From Achromobacter denitrificans NBRC 15125 (GTDB lineage Bacteria > Pseudomonadota > Gammaproteobacteria > Burkholderiales > Burkholderiaceae_B), in assembly GCF_001571365.1 (NCBI RefSeq), contig NZ_BCTQ01000003.1:186001-250000 (forward strand): DNA of 64,000 nt. The letters run 5' to 3'. The notes under the pieces are model-generated. The model made no database searches and was not told the origin of the DNA. It saw nothing but the letters and a program-made list of their open reading frames with translations. A program made the translations under genes and the position numbers. The first letter of the stretch is position 1. The number at the start of each line of letters is the position of its first letter. Below, in pieces: positions 36,357 to 43,905 of the stretch.

Positions 36357-37244
36357 ATGGACCTGAAGCACATCCGCACTTTTGCCGCCGTCGCCCGCGA
36401 AGGCAACCTCACGCGCGCGGCCGAGCATCTCCACCTGACCCAGCCCGCGCTGAGCCTGCAGCTGAAGAACTTCCAGGAAGCCCTGGACCTGACGCTGTTT
36501 TCGCGCACCGCCCAGGGCCTGGCCCCCAATGCCGACGGCCGGGCGCTGCTGCCGTCGGCGCAGCGGATCCTGGATGCCCTGGAGGATTTCCAGCGCGCCA
36601 TCGGCGCCCTGCGCGATACCGTCCAGGGCGAACTGCGCATCGGCACGATTCTCGACCCCGAATTCCTGCGGCTGGGCGCCACCCTGCAATACCTGGTGGA
36701 GCACTATCCCAAGATCCGGCCCACGCTGCGCCATGGCATGTCGGGGTCGGTGGGACGGCAGGTCCGCTCGGGCGAACTGGACGCGGGCTTCTTCCTGGGC
36801 CCGCAAGCCGGCAACGGCGGCTCGCCCGGGGTGGAGGCGCTGCCCCTGGCCTCGTTCGCGTACTGCGTGGTCGCCCCCAAGGGCTGGGGCGCCCAGGTGG
36901 CCGGCCGGGGCTGGGCCGAGATCGCCGCCCTGCCCTGGATCTGGACCCCGCCGGATTCCGTGCACCACCGCCTGCTGTCGGACCGGTTCGCCGCGCTGGG
37001 CATCGCGCCCAACGCGGTGGCCGAAGTGGACCAGGAGTCGTCCATGCTGGACCTGGTGCGTTCCGGCGTCGGGCTGTCGCTGGCGCGCGACTCCATCGCG
37101 CTGCGCGAATCGCAGGCCAACGGCCTGCTGCTGGTGAAGGGCCTGTCGATCCAGGCCGAGCTGTCCTTCATCACCCAGGCGGCCCGGCGCGAGGATCCGC
37201 TGGTGGCCGCCGCCTTCTCCGCCGTGCGGGCCGCCTTCGGCTGA
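36357..37244 (+). CDS. LysR-family transcriptional regulator
   Basis: A 295-residue LTTR with a clear N-terminal helix-turn-helix (MDLKHIRTFAAVAREGNLTR, AAEHLHLTQPALSLQLKNFQE; residues 1-45) and effector domain from about residue 90 (GELRIGTILDPEFLRLGATL). The gene is divergent from the GMC oxidoreductase gene, its probable target; the next gene downstream (nirB) has its own sigma-54 promoter, so co-regulation with nitrite reduction is not implied. Ligand unknown. Confidence 0.9.
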   Translation: MDLKHIRTFAAVAREGNLTRAAEHLHLTQPALSLQLKNFQEALDLTLFSRTAQGLAPNADGRALLPSAQRILDALEDFQRAIGALRDTVQGELRIGTILDPEFLRLGATLQYLVEHYPKIRPTLRHGMSGSVGRQVRSGELDAGFFLGPQAGNGGSPGVEALPLASFAYCVVAPKGWGAQVAGRGWAEIAALPWIWTPPDSVHHRLLSDRFAALGIAPNAVAEVDQESSMLDLVRSGVGLSLARDSIALRESQANGLLLVKGLSIQAELSFITQAARREDPLVAAAFSAVRAAFG

Positions 37245-37264
37245 ACGCCCGCGCCGTGCTGCAC

Positions 37265-37313
37265 TGCGCCAAACAGGTGCGGCGCGCACAGGACTATGCA
37301 CCGGCTTGATGCG
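37265..37313 (+). promoter_or_regulatory. Two NtrC-like enhancer sites upstream of nirB
   Basis: TGCGCCAAACAGGTGCG (37265-37281) and TGCACCGGCTTGATGCG (37297-37313) each match 10 of the 12 defined bases of the NtrC pattern TGCACY-N5-GGTGCA. They are 32 bases apart, about three helical turns, and centre roughly 180 and 145 bases before the predicted start of transcription, a normal enhancer distance for a sigma-54 promoter. Confidence 0.65.
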
Positions 37314-37423
37314 GCGGCCCTTCCCGCCGCGGCCGCCCCGCGGCCTTCGTCCGCCCGCTTCCGCTCACTCTTCGCCCCGCGCTCCCCGGCATTCCGCCTC
37401 AAGGCGGGCCCAGGCCGCATTCC

Positions 37424-37440
37424 TGGCACGGACTTTGCTT
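37424..37440 (+). promoter_or_regulatory. Sigma-54 (RpoN) promoter of the nirB operon
   Basis: TGGCACGGACTTTGCTT fits the -24/-12 consensus TGGCACG-N4-TTGCW without mismatch; GG and GC are exactly 12 bases apart. Transcription is predicted to start near 37450, giving a leader of about 119 bases before the nirB ATG. Confidence 0.85.
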
Positions 37441-37451
37441 GATGTCTGGCA

Positions 37452-37534
37452 TGCGGGCCGCAAGGCCGGCAAGACAACTTGAGCAATACCGGCAAAGGCG
37501 CCCCGACCGCAAGGTCCAGGGCGCTTTTCGTCTT
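37452..37534 (+). promoter_or_regulatory. nirB leader with tandem hairpins, probable NasR-type antitermination element
   Basis: Hairpin 1 (37452-37471) has stem TGC/GCA plus GGCC/GGCC capped by GCAA. Hairpin 2 (37498-37524) has outer stem GCGCCC/GGGCGC and inner stem GACC/GGTC, again capped by GCAA, and is followed by TTTTCGTCTT, so it looks like a factor-independent terminator inside the leader. Both hairpins share the apical string CCGCAAGG. A NIT-ANTAR (NasR-like) gene lies at the end of the same operon; this family works by binding a two-hairpin leader and preventing termination. The loop sequence does not match the A1/G4 hexaloop described for other ANTAR targets, so the binding detail is uncertain. 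Confidence 0.65.
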
Positions 37535-37568
37535 CTGAAACCTGAATATCCAAGCCCGGGGATATCCC

Positions 37569-40118
37569 ATGAACGTATCGGCCACATCCGACTCCCTGCA
37601 GACCCTCGTCGTCATCGGCAACGGCATGGTGGGCCACCATTGCGTCGAGCAGCTGGTTGCCCTCGGCGCCCTGGAGCGCTACCGCATCCATGTGTACGGC
37701 CAGGAAAGCCGCCGCGCCTATGACCGCGTGCACCTGTCCGAATACCTGAACGGACGCGACGCCGACTCGATGGCGCTGGGCGACGCGGCGCTCTACGAGC
37801 GGGACGGCGTGATGCTGCACCTGGACGCCGCCGTCCTGGAGATCGACCGGCACCGCCGCGAGATCGTCACCCCGCTGGGCCGCCAGGCCTATGACAAGCT
37901 GGTCCTGGCCACCGGATCCTATCCTTTCGTGCCGCCGATCGCGGGCGCGGAAGGAACGTCGCGGCTCGTGTATCGCACGCTGGACGACCTGGACCTGATC
38001 CGCGAGGCCGCCCGCGGCGCCCGCCGCGGCGTGGTGGTCGGCGGCGGGCTGCTGGGCCTGGAGGCGGCCAACGCGCTGAAGTCGCTGGACCTGGAGGCGC
38101 ACGTAGTGGAATTCGCGCCGCGCCTGATGCCGGTGCAGCTGGACGAAGCCGGCGGCGCCGCGTTGCGCGCCCGCATCGAATCGCTGGGGGTGGGCGTGCA
38201 CCTGTCGCGCGCCACGCAGGACATCCGGCCCGGCACGCAATACCGCTACCGCATGCGCTTCGCCGAAGGCGCCGCGCTGGAAACCGACCTGATCGTGTTC
38301 TCGGCCGGCATCCGGCCGCAAGTGACGCTGGCCCGCAAGGCCGGGCTGACGCTGGCCGAGCGCGGCGGCGTGGCCGTGGACGATTACTGCCGCAGCAGCG
38401 ACGAGCACATCTACGCCATCGGCGAATGCGCGGCCTGGAACGGCAGCGTGTTCGGCCTGGTGGCGCCCGGCTACCAGATGGCGCGCATCGCGGCGGCGGC
38501 GCTGTGCGGCCAGGCGCCCCAACCCTTCGCCGGCGCCGACCTGTCCACCAAGCTCAAGCTGCTGGGCGTGGACGTCGGCTCCATCGGCGACGCGCACGGC
38601 GCGACGCCCGGCGCGCGCAGCTATCGCTACATCGACGAAGCCGGCGCCGGCTACCGCCGCCTGGTGGTGTCGGCCGACGGCAAGCGCGTGCTGGGCGCCG
38701 TCCTGGTCGGCGACAACAGCTACTACGACACACTGCTGCAATACGTGCAGAACGGCATCGCGCCCCCCGCCGATCCCGCCAGCCTGATCCTGCCCCAGGG
38801 GCAGGCCGCCCCGCTGCTGGGCGTGGATGCGCTACCCGCCTCGGCCACCGTCTGTTCCTGCCACAACGTCAGCAAGGGCGCCATCCGCGACGCCATCGGC
38901 GGCGGCTGCGCGGACCTGGCCGCCGTCAAGAGCTGCACCCGCGCGGCCTCGGGCTGCGGCGGCTGCGCCGGCCTGCTCAAGCAGGTGGTGGAGCACGAAC
39001 TGGCCGCCCGCGGGATCGCGGTCGACAAGAGCCTGTGCGAGCACTTCGCCTACACCCGCCAGGAGCTGTACGCCATCGTGCGCGTCGGCAACATCGAGAC
39101 CTTCGACGAGTTGCTGGCCAGCCACGGCCGGGGCCAGCTGGGCTGCGACATCTGCAAGCCGGCCGTGGGCTCCATCCTCGCGTCCTGCTGGAACCGCCCC
39201 ATCCAGGATCCCGCCCTGGTGCCGCTGCAGGACACCAACGACACCTTCATGGCCAATATGCAGAAGAACGGCACCTATTCGGTGGTGCCGCGCATTCCCG
39301 CCGGCGAAATCACCCCCGACGGGCTGATCGCCATCGGCGCCGTCGCCAAGAAGTACGGCCTGTACACCAAGATCACGGGCGGCCAGCGCATCGACCTGTT
39401 CGGCGCGCAACTGCACGAACTGCCCGGCATCTGGGGCGAACTGATCGCCGCGGGCTTCGAGACCGGCCACGCCTACGGCAAATCCACGCGCACGGTGAAA
39501 TCCTGCGTGGGCAGCACCTGGTGCCGCTACGGCGTGCAGGACAGCGTCCGCATGGCGCTGGACATCGAGCACCGCTACAAGGGCCTGCGCTCGCCGCACA
39601 AGCTGAAGTTCGCCGTCTCCGGCTGCACCCGCGAATGCGCGGAAGCGCAGAGCAAGGACATCGGCGTGATCGCCACCGAGAACGGCTGGAACCTGTACGT
39701 CTGCGGCAACGGCGGCATGCGGCCGCGCCATGCCGAACTGTTCGCCACTGACCTGGACGACGCCACGCTGATCCGCGTCATCGACCGCCTGCTGATGTTC
39801 TACATCCGCACCGCCGACAAGCTGCAGCGCACCTCCGTGTGGCGCGAGTCGCTGGAGGGCGGGCTGGACTACCTGAAGCAGGTGGTGCTGGAAGACAGCC
39901 TGGGCCTGTGCGCCGAACTGGAGGCCCAGATGCAGCTGGTGGTGGACCGCTACGAATGCGAGTGGGCCAACGCGCTGAACGATCCGGAAAAGCTCAAGCG
40001 CTTCCGCACCTTCGTCAACGACCGCGGCCCCGACCCCGACATCCAGTTCGTGCAGGAACGCGGCCAGCCCCGGCCCGCGCCCGCCCGCGTCATTCCCATT
40101 GCCGAGGAGATTGCCTGA
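37569..40118 (+). CDS. nirB: Assimilatory nitrite reductase [NAD(P)H], large subunit
   Basis: An 849-residue flavo-iron-sulfur-siroheme enzyme that reduces nitrite to ammonium in the cytosol. Domains in order: FAD/NAD(P)H oxidoreductase starting LVVIGNGMVGHHCVEQL (residues about 10-320) with a second Rossmann VVVGGGLLGLEAANAL; a BFD-like [2Fe-2S] domain with four Cys in TVCSCHNVSKGAI and CTRAASGCGGCAG (about 427-465); sulfite/nitrite reductase ferredoxin-like half; and the siroheme-[4Fe-4S] site SCVGSTWCRYGVQDS and SGCTRECAEAQSKD (Cys about 646 to 690). Its stop overlaps the nirD start (TGATG). Transcribed from the sigma-54 promoter and leader described upstream. The cofactor siroheme is supplied with help from the cobA gene of the same cluster. 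Confidence 0.96.
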   Translation: MNVSATSDSLQTLVVIGNGMVGHHCVEQLVALGALERYRIHVYGQESRRAYDRVHLSEYLNGRDADSMALGDAALYERDGVMLHLDAAVLEIDRHRREIVTPLGRQAYDKLVLATGSYPFVPPIAGAEGTSRLVYRTLDDLDLIREAARGARRGVVVGGGLLGLEAANALKSLDLEAHVVEFAPRLMPVQLDEAGGAALRARIESLGVGVHLSRATQDIRPGTQYRYRMRFAEGAALETDLIVFSAGIRPQVTLARKAGLTLAERGGVAVDDYCRSSDEHIYAIGECAAWNGSVFGLVAPGYQMARIAAAALCGQAPQPFAGADLSTKLKLLGVDVGSIGDAHGATPGARSYRYIDEAGAGYRRLVVSADGKRVLGAVLVGDNSYYDTLLQYVQNGIAPPADPASLILPQGQAAPLLGVDALPASATVCSCHNVSKGAIRDAIGGGCADLAAVKSCTRAASGCGGCAGLLKQVVEHELAARGIAVDKSLCEHFAYTRQELYAIVRVGNIETFDELLASHGRGQLGCDICKPAVGSILASCWNRPIQDPALVPLQDTNDTFMANMQKNGTYSVVPRIPAGEITPDGLIAIGAVAKKYGLYTKITGGQRIDLFGAQLHELPGIWGELIAAGFETGHAYGKSTRTVKSCVGSTWCRYGVQDSVRMALDIEHRYKGLRSPHKLKFAVSGCTRECAEAQSKDIGVIATENGWNLYVCGNGGMRPRHAELFATDLDDATLIRVIDRLLMFYIRTADKLQRTSVWRESLEGGLDYLKQVVLEDSLGLCAELEAQMQLVVDRYECEWANALNDPEKLKRFRTFVNDRGPDPDIQFVQERGQPRPAPARVIPIAEEIA

Positions 40119-40468
40119 TGGACACCCTTGCCCACCCCACCAAAGCCTGGCGGCCCGTCTGCCGCCGCCAGGACCTGGTCCCCAACTCCGGCGTGGTGGC
40201 GCTGGTCGACGGGGTGCAGATCGCGCTGTTCTACGTGCCGCAAGCCGCGGACGGCGACGTCTACGCCGTCGAGAACCGCGACCCGCGCTCCGGCGCCAAC
40301 GTCATCGGCCGCGGCATCGTCGGCCACCTGGGCGGCGAGCTGGTGGTCGCCTCGCCGCTCTACAAGCAGCACTTCCGCCTGGCGGACGGAAGCTGCGTGC
40401 AGTACCCCGACCAACCGCTGCGCGCCTGGCGCGCGCGGCTCAACGCCGACGCGGTGGAAATCCGCTGA
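40118..40468 (+). CDS. nirD: Assimilatory nitrite reductase, small subunit (Rieske-like)
   Basis: A 116-residue NirD protein with the Rieske-like fold (RPVCRRQDLVPNSGVVALVDG, FYVPQAADGDVYAVENRDPRSGANVIGRG). The Cys/His ligands of a true Rieske cluster are missing, as is normal for NirD. Its ATG overlaps the nirB stop. It associates with NirB and is required for NADH-dependent nitrite reduction in enteric bacteria. The start at 40118 is the only one giving the conserved N-terminus. Confidence 0.94.
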   Translation: MDTLAHPTKAWRPVCRRQDLVPNSGVVALVDGVQIALFYVPQAADGDVYAVENRDPRSGANVIGRGIVGHLGGELVVASPLYKQHFRLADGSCVQYPDQPLRAWRARLNADAVEIR

Positions 40469-40515
40469 GGCCCAGGCCCCCCAGTTCCCGATCCCTCCAG
40501 AAACAGGAAGCCATC

Positions 40516-41328
40516 ATGTCCTACATTGTCCCTGCCGAATTCGTCACCAAGATGGTGGATGCCGGCGAATCCAAGATCTACATGGCCACCCGCGACGCGC
40601 TCATCCGCGCCTACATGGCCGGCGCCATCCTGGCGCTCTCGGCGGTATTCGCCGTCACCGTCTCCGTGCAGACCGGCACGCCCATCCTGGGCGCGGCGCT
40701 GTTCCCGGTCGGCTTCTGCATTCTCTACCTGATGGGGTTCGACCTGCTGACCGGCGTGTTCGTCCTCACGCCGCTGGCCCTCATGGACCGCCGCCCCGGC
40801 GTGACGCTCAAGGGCGTGCTGCGGCATTGGGGCGTGATCTTCGTGGGCAATTTCCTGGGCGCGCTGACGGTGGCCTTCCTGATGGCCATCGTGTTCACCT
40901 ACGGGTTCTCGACGCCGCCCAGCAAGGTCGGCGAGGTCATTTCCCACATCGGCGAGAACCGCACCCTGGGCTACAAGGAATACGGCGCGGGCGGCATGCT
41001 GACGATCTTCGTGCGCGGCGTGCTGTGCAACTGGATGGTGTCGCTGGGCGTCGTCGGCGCCATGATCTCCACCACGGTCAGCGGCAAGGTGATCGCCATG
41101 TGGATGCCCATCATGCTGTTCTTCGCCATGGGATTCGAGCACTCCGTGGTGAACATGTTCCTGTTCCCCTCGGCGCTGATCCTGGGCGGCAACTTCTCGA
41201 TCATGGACTACATGGTCTGGAACGAGATCCCCGTGGTGCTGGGCAACCTGATCGGCGGCCTGTCGCTGACCGGCCTGACCCTCTACACCACCCACATGAA
41301 GACCGCGCCCAAGCGCAGCTTCAACTGA
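40516..41328 (+). CDS. nirC: Formate/nitrite transporter family channel (NirC type)
   Basis: A 270-residue FNT-family membrane protein with six hydrophobic helices (for example ALIRAYMAGAILALSAVFAVTV and LYLMGFDLLTGVFVLTPLALM). The family pore signature is FVRGVLCNWMVSLGVVGAMI (about residues 166-185), and MGFEHSVVNMFLFP supplies the central pore His (about residue 206). Its place after nirBD indicates nitrite uptake. AGGAAG lies before the ATG. A NarK-type nitrate importer is not present in the window, so nitrite rather than nitrate entry is the direct inference. Confidence 0.9.
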   Translation: MSYIVPAEFVTKMVDAGESKIYMATRDALIRAYMAGAILALSAVFAVTVSVQTGTPILGAALFPVGFCILYLMGFDLLTGVFVLTPLALMDRRPGVTLKGVLRHWGVIFVGNFLGALTVAFLMAIVFTYGFSTPPSKVGEVISHIGENRTLGYKEYGAGGMLTIFVRGVLCNWMVSLGVVGAMISTTVSGKVIAMWMPIMLFFAMGFEHSVVNMFLFPSALILGGNFSIMDYMVWNEIPVVLGNLIGGLSLTGLTLYTTHMKTAPKRSFN

Positions 41329-41350
41329 AGCACCGCGGGAGCAGCCAGCC

Positions 41351-43096
41351 ATGGACGCGCGCGCCGGCGGCGAACCCGCCACCCTCAGGGTGGCGGCGGG
41401 CCAGCACACGGAACCGGGAAGAAAGGCCGTCAACCAGGACTTCCACGGCCTGTGCCTGCCCGGCGAGCCGCTCCTGGGCGCCAAGGGCATCGCCGTCGCG
41501 CTGGCCGACGGCATCGGCAGCAGCAACGTCAGCCACATCGCCAGCGAGACCGCGGTCGCGAGCTTCCTGGAAGACTATTACTGCACGCCCGAGACCTGGT
41601 CGGTGAGAAAGTCGGCGCAGAAGGTGCTGGGCGCGGCCAATGCCTGGCTGCATGCCCAGACCCGCCAGCGCCACGACCCGGACCGCGACCGCGGCTACGT
41701 CTGCGCCATGACGGTCATGGTGCTGAAGTCCACCACCGCCCACATCCTGCACGTCGGCGACGCCCGCATCTACCGCCTGCGCAATGGCGCGGTGGAACAG
41801 CTGACCGAAGACCACCGCGTCTGGATCGCGCGCGGCAAGAGCTGCCTGGGCCGGGCGCTGGGGCTGGCGCCGCACCTGGAGATCGACTACCACACCCAGC
41901 CCCTGGAAGCGGGCGACGTGTTCCTGCTGGCAACCGACGGCGTGCACGAGCACGTCGGCGCGCAGGACATGGCGGACGCCGTCGCCGCCCACCCCCACGC
42001 CCTGGACGACGCCGCCCGCGCGCTCGCGCGGCTGGCCCTGGAACGGGGCAGCGAGGACAACCTCACGATACAGATCGTGCGCGTCGACGCCCTGCCCTCG
42101 CGCCAGGCCGGCGAAATCGCCCGCTATAGCCGCGACCTGCCCTGCCCGCCGCTGCTGGCCGCGGGCCAGGAATTCGAGGGCTTCCTCATCCTCGACGAGC
42201 TGCATGCCAGCAGCCGCAGCCACGTCTACCTGGCCCGCGACCTCGCCGGCGGCGGACAGGCCGTCATCAAGATCCCCTCGCTCGACCTGCGGCACGACCC
42301 GGCCTACCTGGAACGGCTGCTGACCGAAGAGTGGATCGCCCGGCGCATCGACAGCCGCCACGTGGCGCGGGCCTGGCCGCGCGCGGGCCGGCGCGGCTAC
42401 CTGTACACCGTCAGCGAGTACGTCCCCGGCCAGACCCTGGCGCAATGGATGGCGGCCCATCCCCGGCCGGCGCTGGAACCCGCGATCGCGATCATCGAAC
42501 AGATCGCCCGCGGCCTGCAGGCCTTCCACCGCCTGGACCTCGTGCACCAGGACCTGCGGCCGGAGAACGTCATCATCACGGCGGACGGCACCGCCAAAAT
42601 CATCGACCTGGGGTCCGCCACGGCCGCCGGCATGGAAGAACTCGCCCATGCCGACGACGGCGCGCCGCCCATGCTGGGCACCGCCCAGTACGCCGCGCCC
42701 GAGTACTTCCTGGGCGAGGCCGGCACGCCGCGGTCGGACCTCTATTCGCTGGCCGCGATGCTCTACCAGATGCTGTCGGGCCGGCTGCCCTACGGCGCCG
42801 ACGTGGCCCGCGCCCGCAGCCGCGCCGCGCAGCTGCGGCTGAACTATGTCTCGGTCCTGGACCGGGAGCGCGAGATCCCGGCCTGGGTCGACAACGTGCT
42901 CAGCCGCGCCCTGCATCCGGATCCGCGGGCCCGCACGCCCGAGCTGTCCGAATTCACCCACGCGCTGCGCCATCCCGCCGAAGCCGCCCGCGGGAGCGAA
43001 CGCCTGCCCTTGCTGGAACGCAACCCCGTGGCCTTCTGGAAAGGGCTGAGCCTGCTCCTGGCCATCGTGATCGCGGTCCTATCCTTCAAACCCTGA
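41351..43096 (+). CDS. Bifunctional PP2C-type protein phosphatase/Ser-Thr protein kinase, membrane anchored
   Basis: A 581-residue fusion of a reverser and a writer of protein phosphorylation. Residues about 12-245 form a PP2C domain: KAVNQDFHG, VALADGIGSSNVSHIASETA, LHVGDARIYRLRNG, FLLATDGVHEHV and SEDNLTIQIV supply the metal-binding Asp residues. Residues about 275-545 form a kinase: the Lys is in QAVIKIPS, the catalytic loop is HQDLRPENVII (HQD in place of HRD), and the metal loop is DLGSA (DLG in place of DFG), then APEYFLGEAGTPRSDLYSLA. The glycine-rich loop is poor. A single C-terminal transmembrane helix (GLSLLLAIVIAVLSF) anchors it with both domains in the cytosol. It follows the nitrite channel by 22 bases, so the channel or nitrite reductase is a plausible target (inference). 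Confidence 0.9.
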   Translation: MDARAGGEPATLRVAAGQHTEPGRKAVNQDFHGLCLPGEPLLGAKGIAVALADGIGSSNVSHIASETAVASFLEDYYCTPETWSVRKSAQKVLGAANAWLHAQTRQRHDPDRDRGYVCAMTVMVLKSTTAHILHVGDARIYRLRNGAVEQLTEDHRVWIARGKSCLGRALGLAPHLEIDYHTQPLEAGDVFLLATDGVHEHVGAQDMADAVAAHPHALDDAARALARLALERGSEDNLTIQIVRVDALPSRQAGEIARYSRDLPCPPLLAAGQEFEGFLILDELHASSRSHVYLARDLAGGGQAVIKIPSLDLRHDPAYLERLLTEEWIARRIDSRHVARAWPRAGRRGYLYTVSEYVPGQTLAQWMAAHPRPALEPAIAIIEQIARGLQAFHRLDLVHQDLRPENVIITADGTAKIIDLGSATAAGMEELAHADDGAPPMLGTAQYAAPEYFLGEAGTPRSDLYSLAAMLYQMLSGRLPYGADVARARSRAAQLRLNYVSVLDREREIPAWVDNVLSRALHPDPRARTPELSEFTHALRHPAEAARGSERLPLLERNPVAFWKGLSLLLAIVIAVLSFKP

Positions 43097-43116
43097 ACCG
43101 ATATGGAATGCCTGCC

Positions 43117-43884
43117 ATGAACCCTACTGTGTGGCTGATCGGCGCGGGTCCGGGAGACCCGGAGCTGCTGACCCTCAAGGCGGTCAAGGCGCTGGCCCGG
43201 GCCGACGTGGTCCTGGTCGACGACCTGGTCGATCCGCAAGTCCTGCAATACTGCCCCCAGGCCCGCATCGTGCGCGTGGGCAAGCGCGGCGGCTGCCGCT
43301 CCACGCCGCAGGACTTCATCCAGCGCCTGATGCTGCGCTATGCCCGCCAGGGGCTGCGCGTGGCGCGCCTGAAAGGCGGCGACCCCTGCATCTTCGGCCG
43401 CGGCGGCGAAGAAGCGCAGTGGCTCAGCGACCGCGGCGTGGCCTGTGAAATCGTCAACGGCATCACCGCCGGGCTGGCCGCGGCAAGCGCCAGCGGCATC
43501 CCGCTGACGCAGCGCGGCCTGGCCCAGGGCGTTACACTGATCACCGCCCATTCCCAGGACGGCAGCACGCCGGACTGGTCCGGGCTGGCGCGCAGCGGCA
43601 CGACGCTGGTGGTCTACATGGGAGTGGCGAAGGTGAACGACATGAGCAGCCAGCTGCTGGCGGCCGGCATGGCCGCCGACACTCCCGTCGCGATGATCGA
43701 GCGCGCCTCCCTGCCCGGCCAGCGCCTGTGCCCGTCCACGCTGGTCGACATGGCGCGGGACGCGGAGGCCTTCCAGCTTCGCAGCCCCGCCGTTCTCGTG
43801 ATCGGCCAGGTCGCCGCGTGCCGCGTGCTCGGCATCGCCGACGCGCCCGCCGAGGCGGCCCCGCCGCTGCGCCGGCTGGCCTGA
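43117..43884 (+). CDS. cobA: Uroporphyrinogen-III C-methyltransferase (SUMT)
   Basis: A 255-residue SAM-dependent enzyme making precorrin-2, the precursor of siroheme. Signature motifs: VWLIGAGPGDPELLTLKAV (residues 5-23), DVVLVDDLVDPQVL, RLKGGDPCIFGRGGEEAQWL (about 84-103) and EIVNGITAGLAAASASGIPLTQRG. It is the stand-alone SUMT rather than the CysG fusion, so ferrochelatase/dehydrogenase must come from elsewhere. Being inside the nirBD cluster it ensures siroheme for NirB. An in-frame ATG three codons earlier is an alternative start. Confidence 0.94.
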   Translation: MNPTVWLIGAGPGDPELLTLKAVKALARADVVLVDDLVDPQVLQYCPQARIVRVGKRGGCRSTPQDFIQRLMLRYARQGLRVARLKGGDPCIFGRGGEEAQWLSDRGVACEIVNGITAGLAAASASGIPLTQRGLAQGVTLITAHSQDGSTPDWSGLARSGTTLVVYMGVAKVNDMSSQLLAAGMAADTPVAMIERASLPGQRLCPSTLVDMARDAEAFQLRSPAVLVIGQVAACRVLGIADAPAEAAPPLRRLA

Positions 43885-43905
43885 CTTCCCGCGCAAGGGC
43901 ACGCC

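Noticed and set aside
33327-37301. A 1324-codon minus-strand frame across cfa, the GMC gene and a LysR gene
   Set aside because: Out-of-frame and antisense to three recognisable genes; it only persists because stop codons are rare at this GC content.
37245-37568. FNR/anaerobic box (TTGAT-N4-ATCAA) before nirB
   Set aside because: No site of that form was found; the sigma-54 and NtrC-like elements explain control better and fit assimilatory nitrite reduction.
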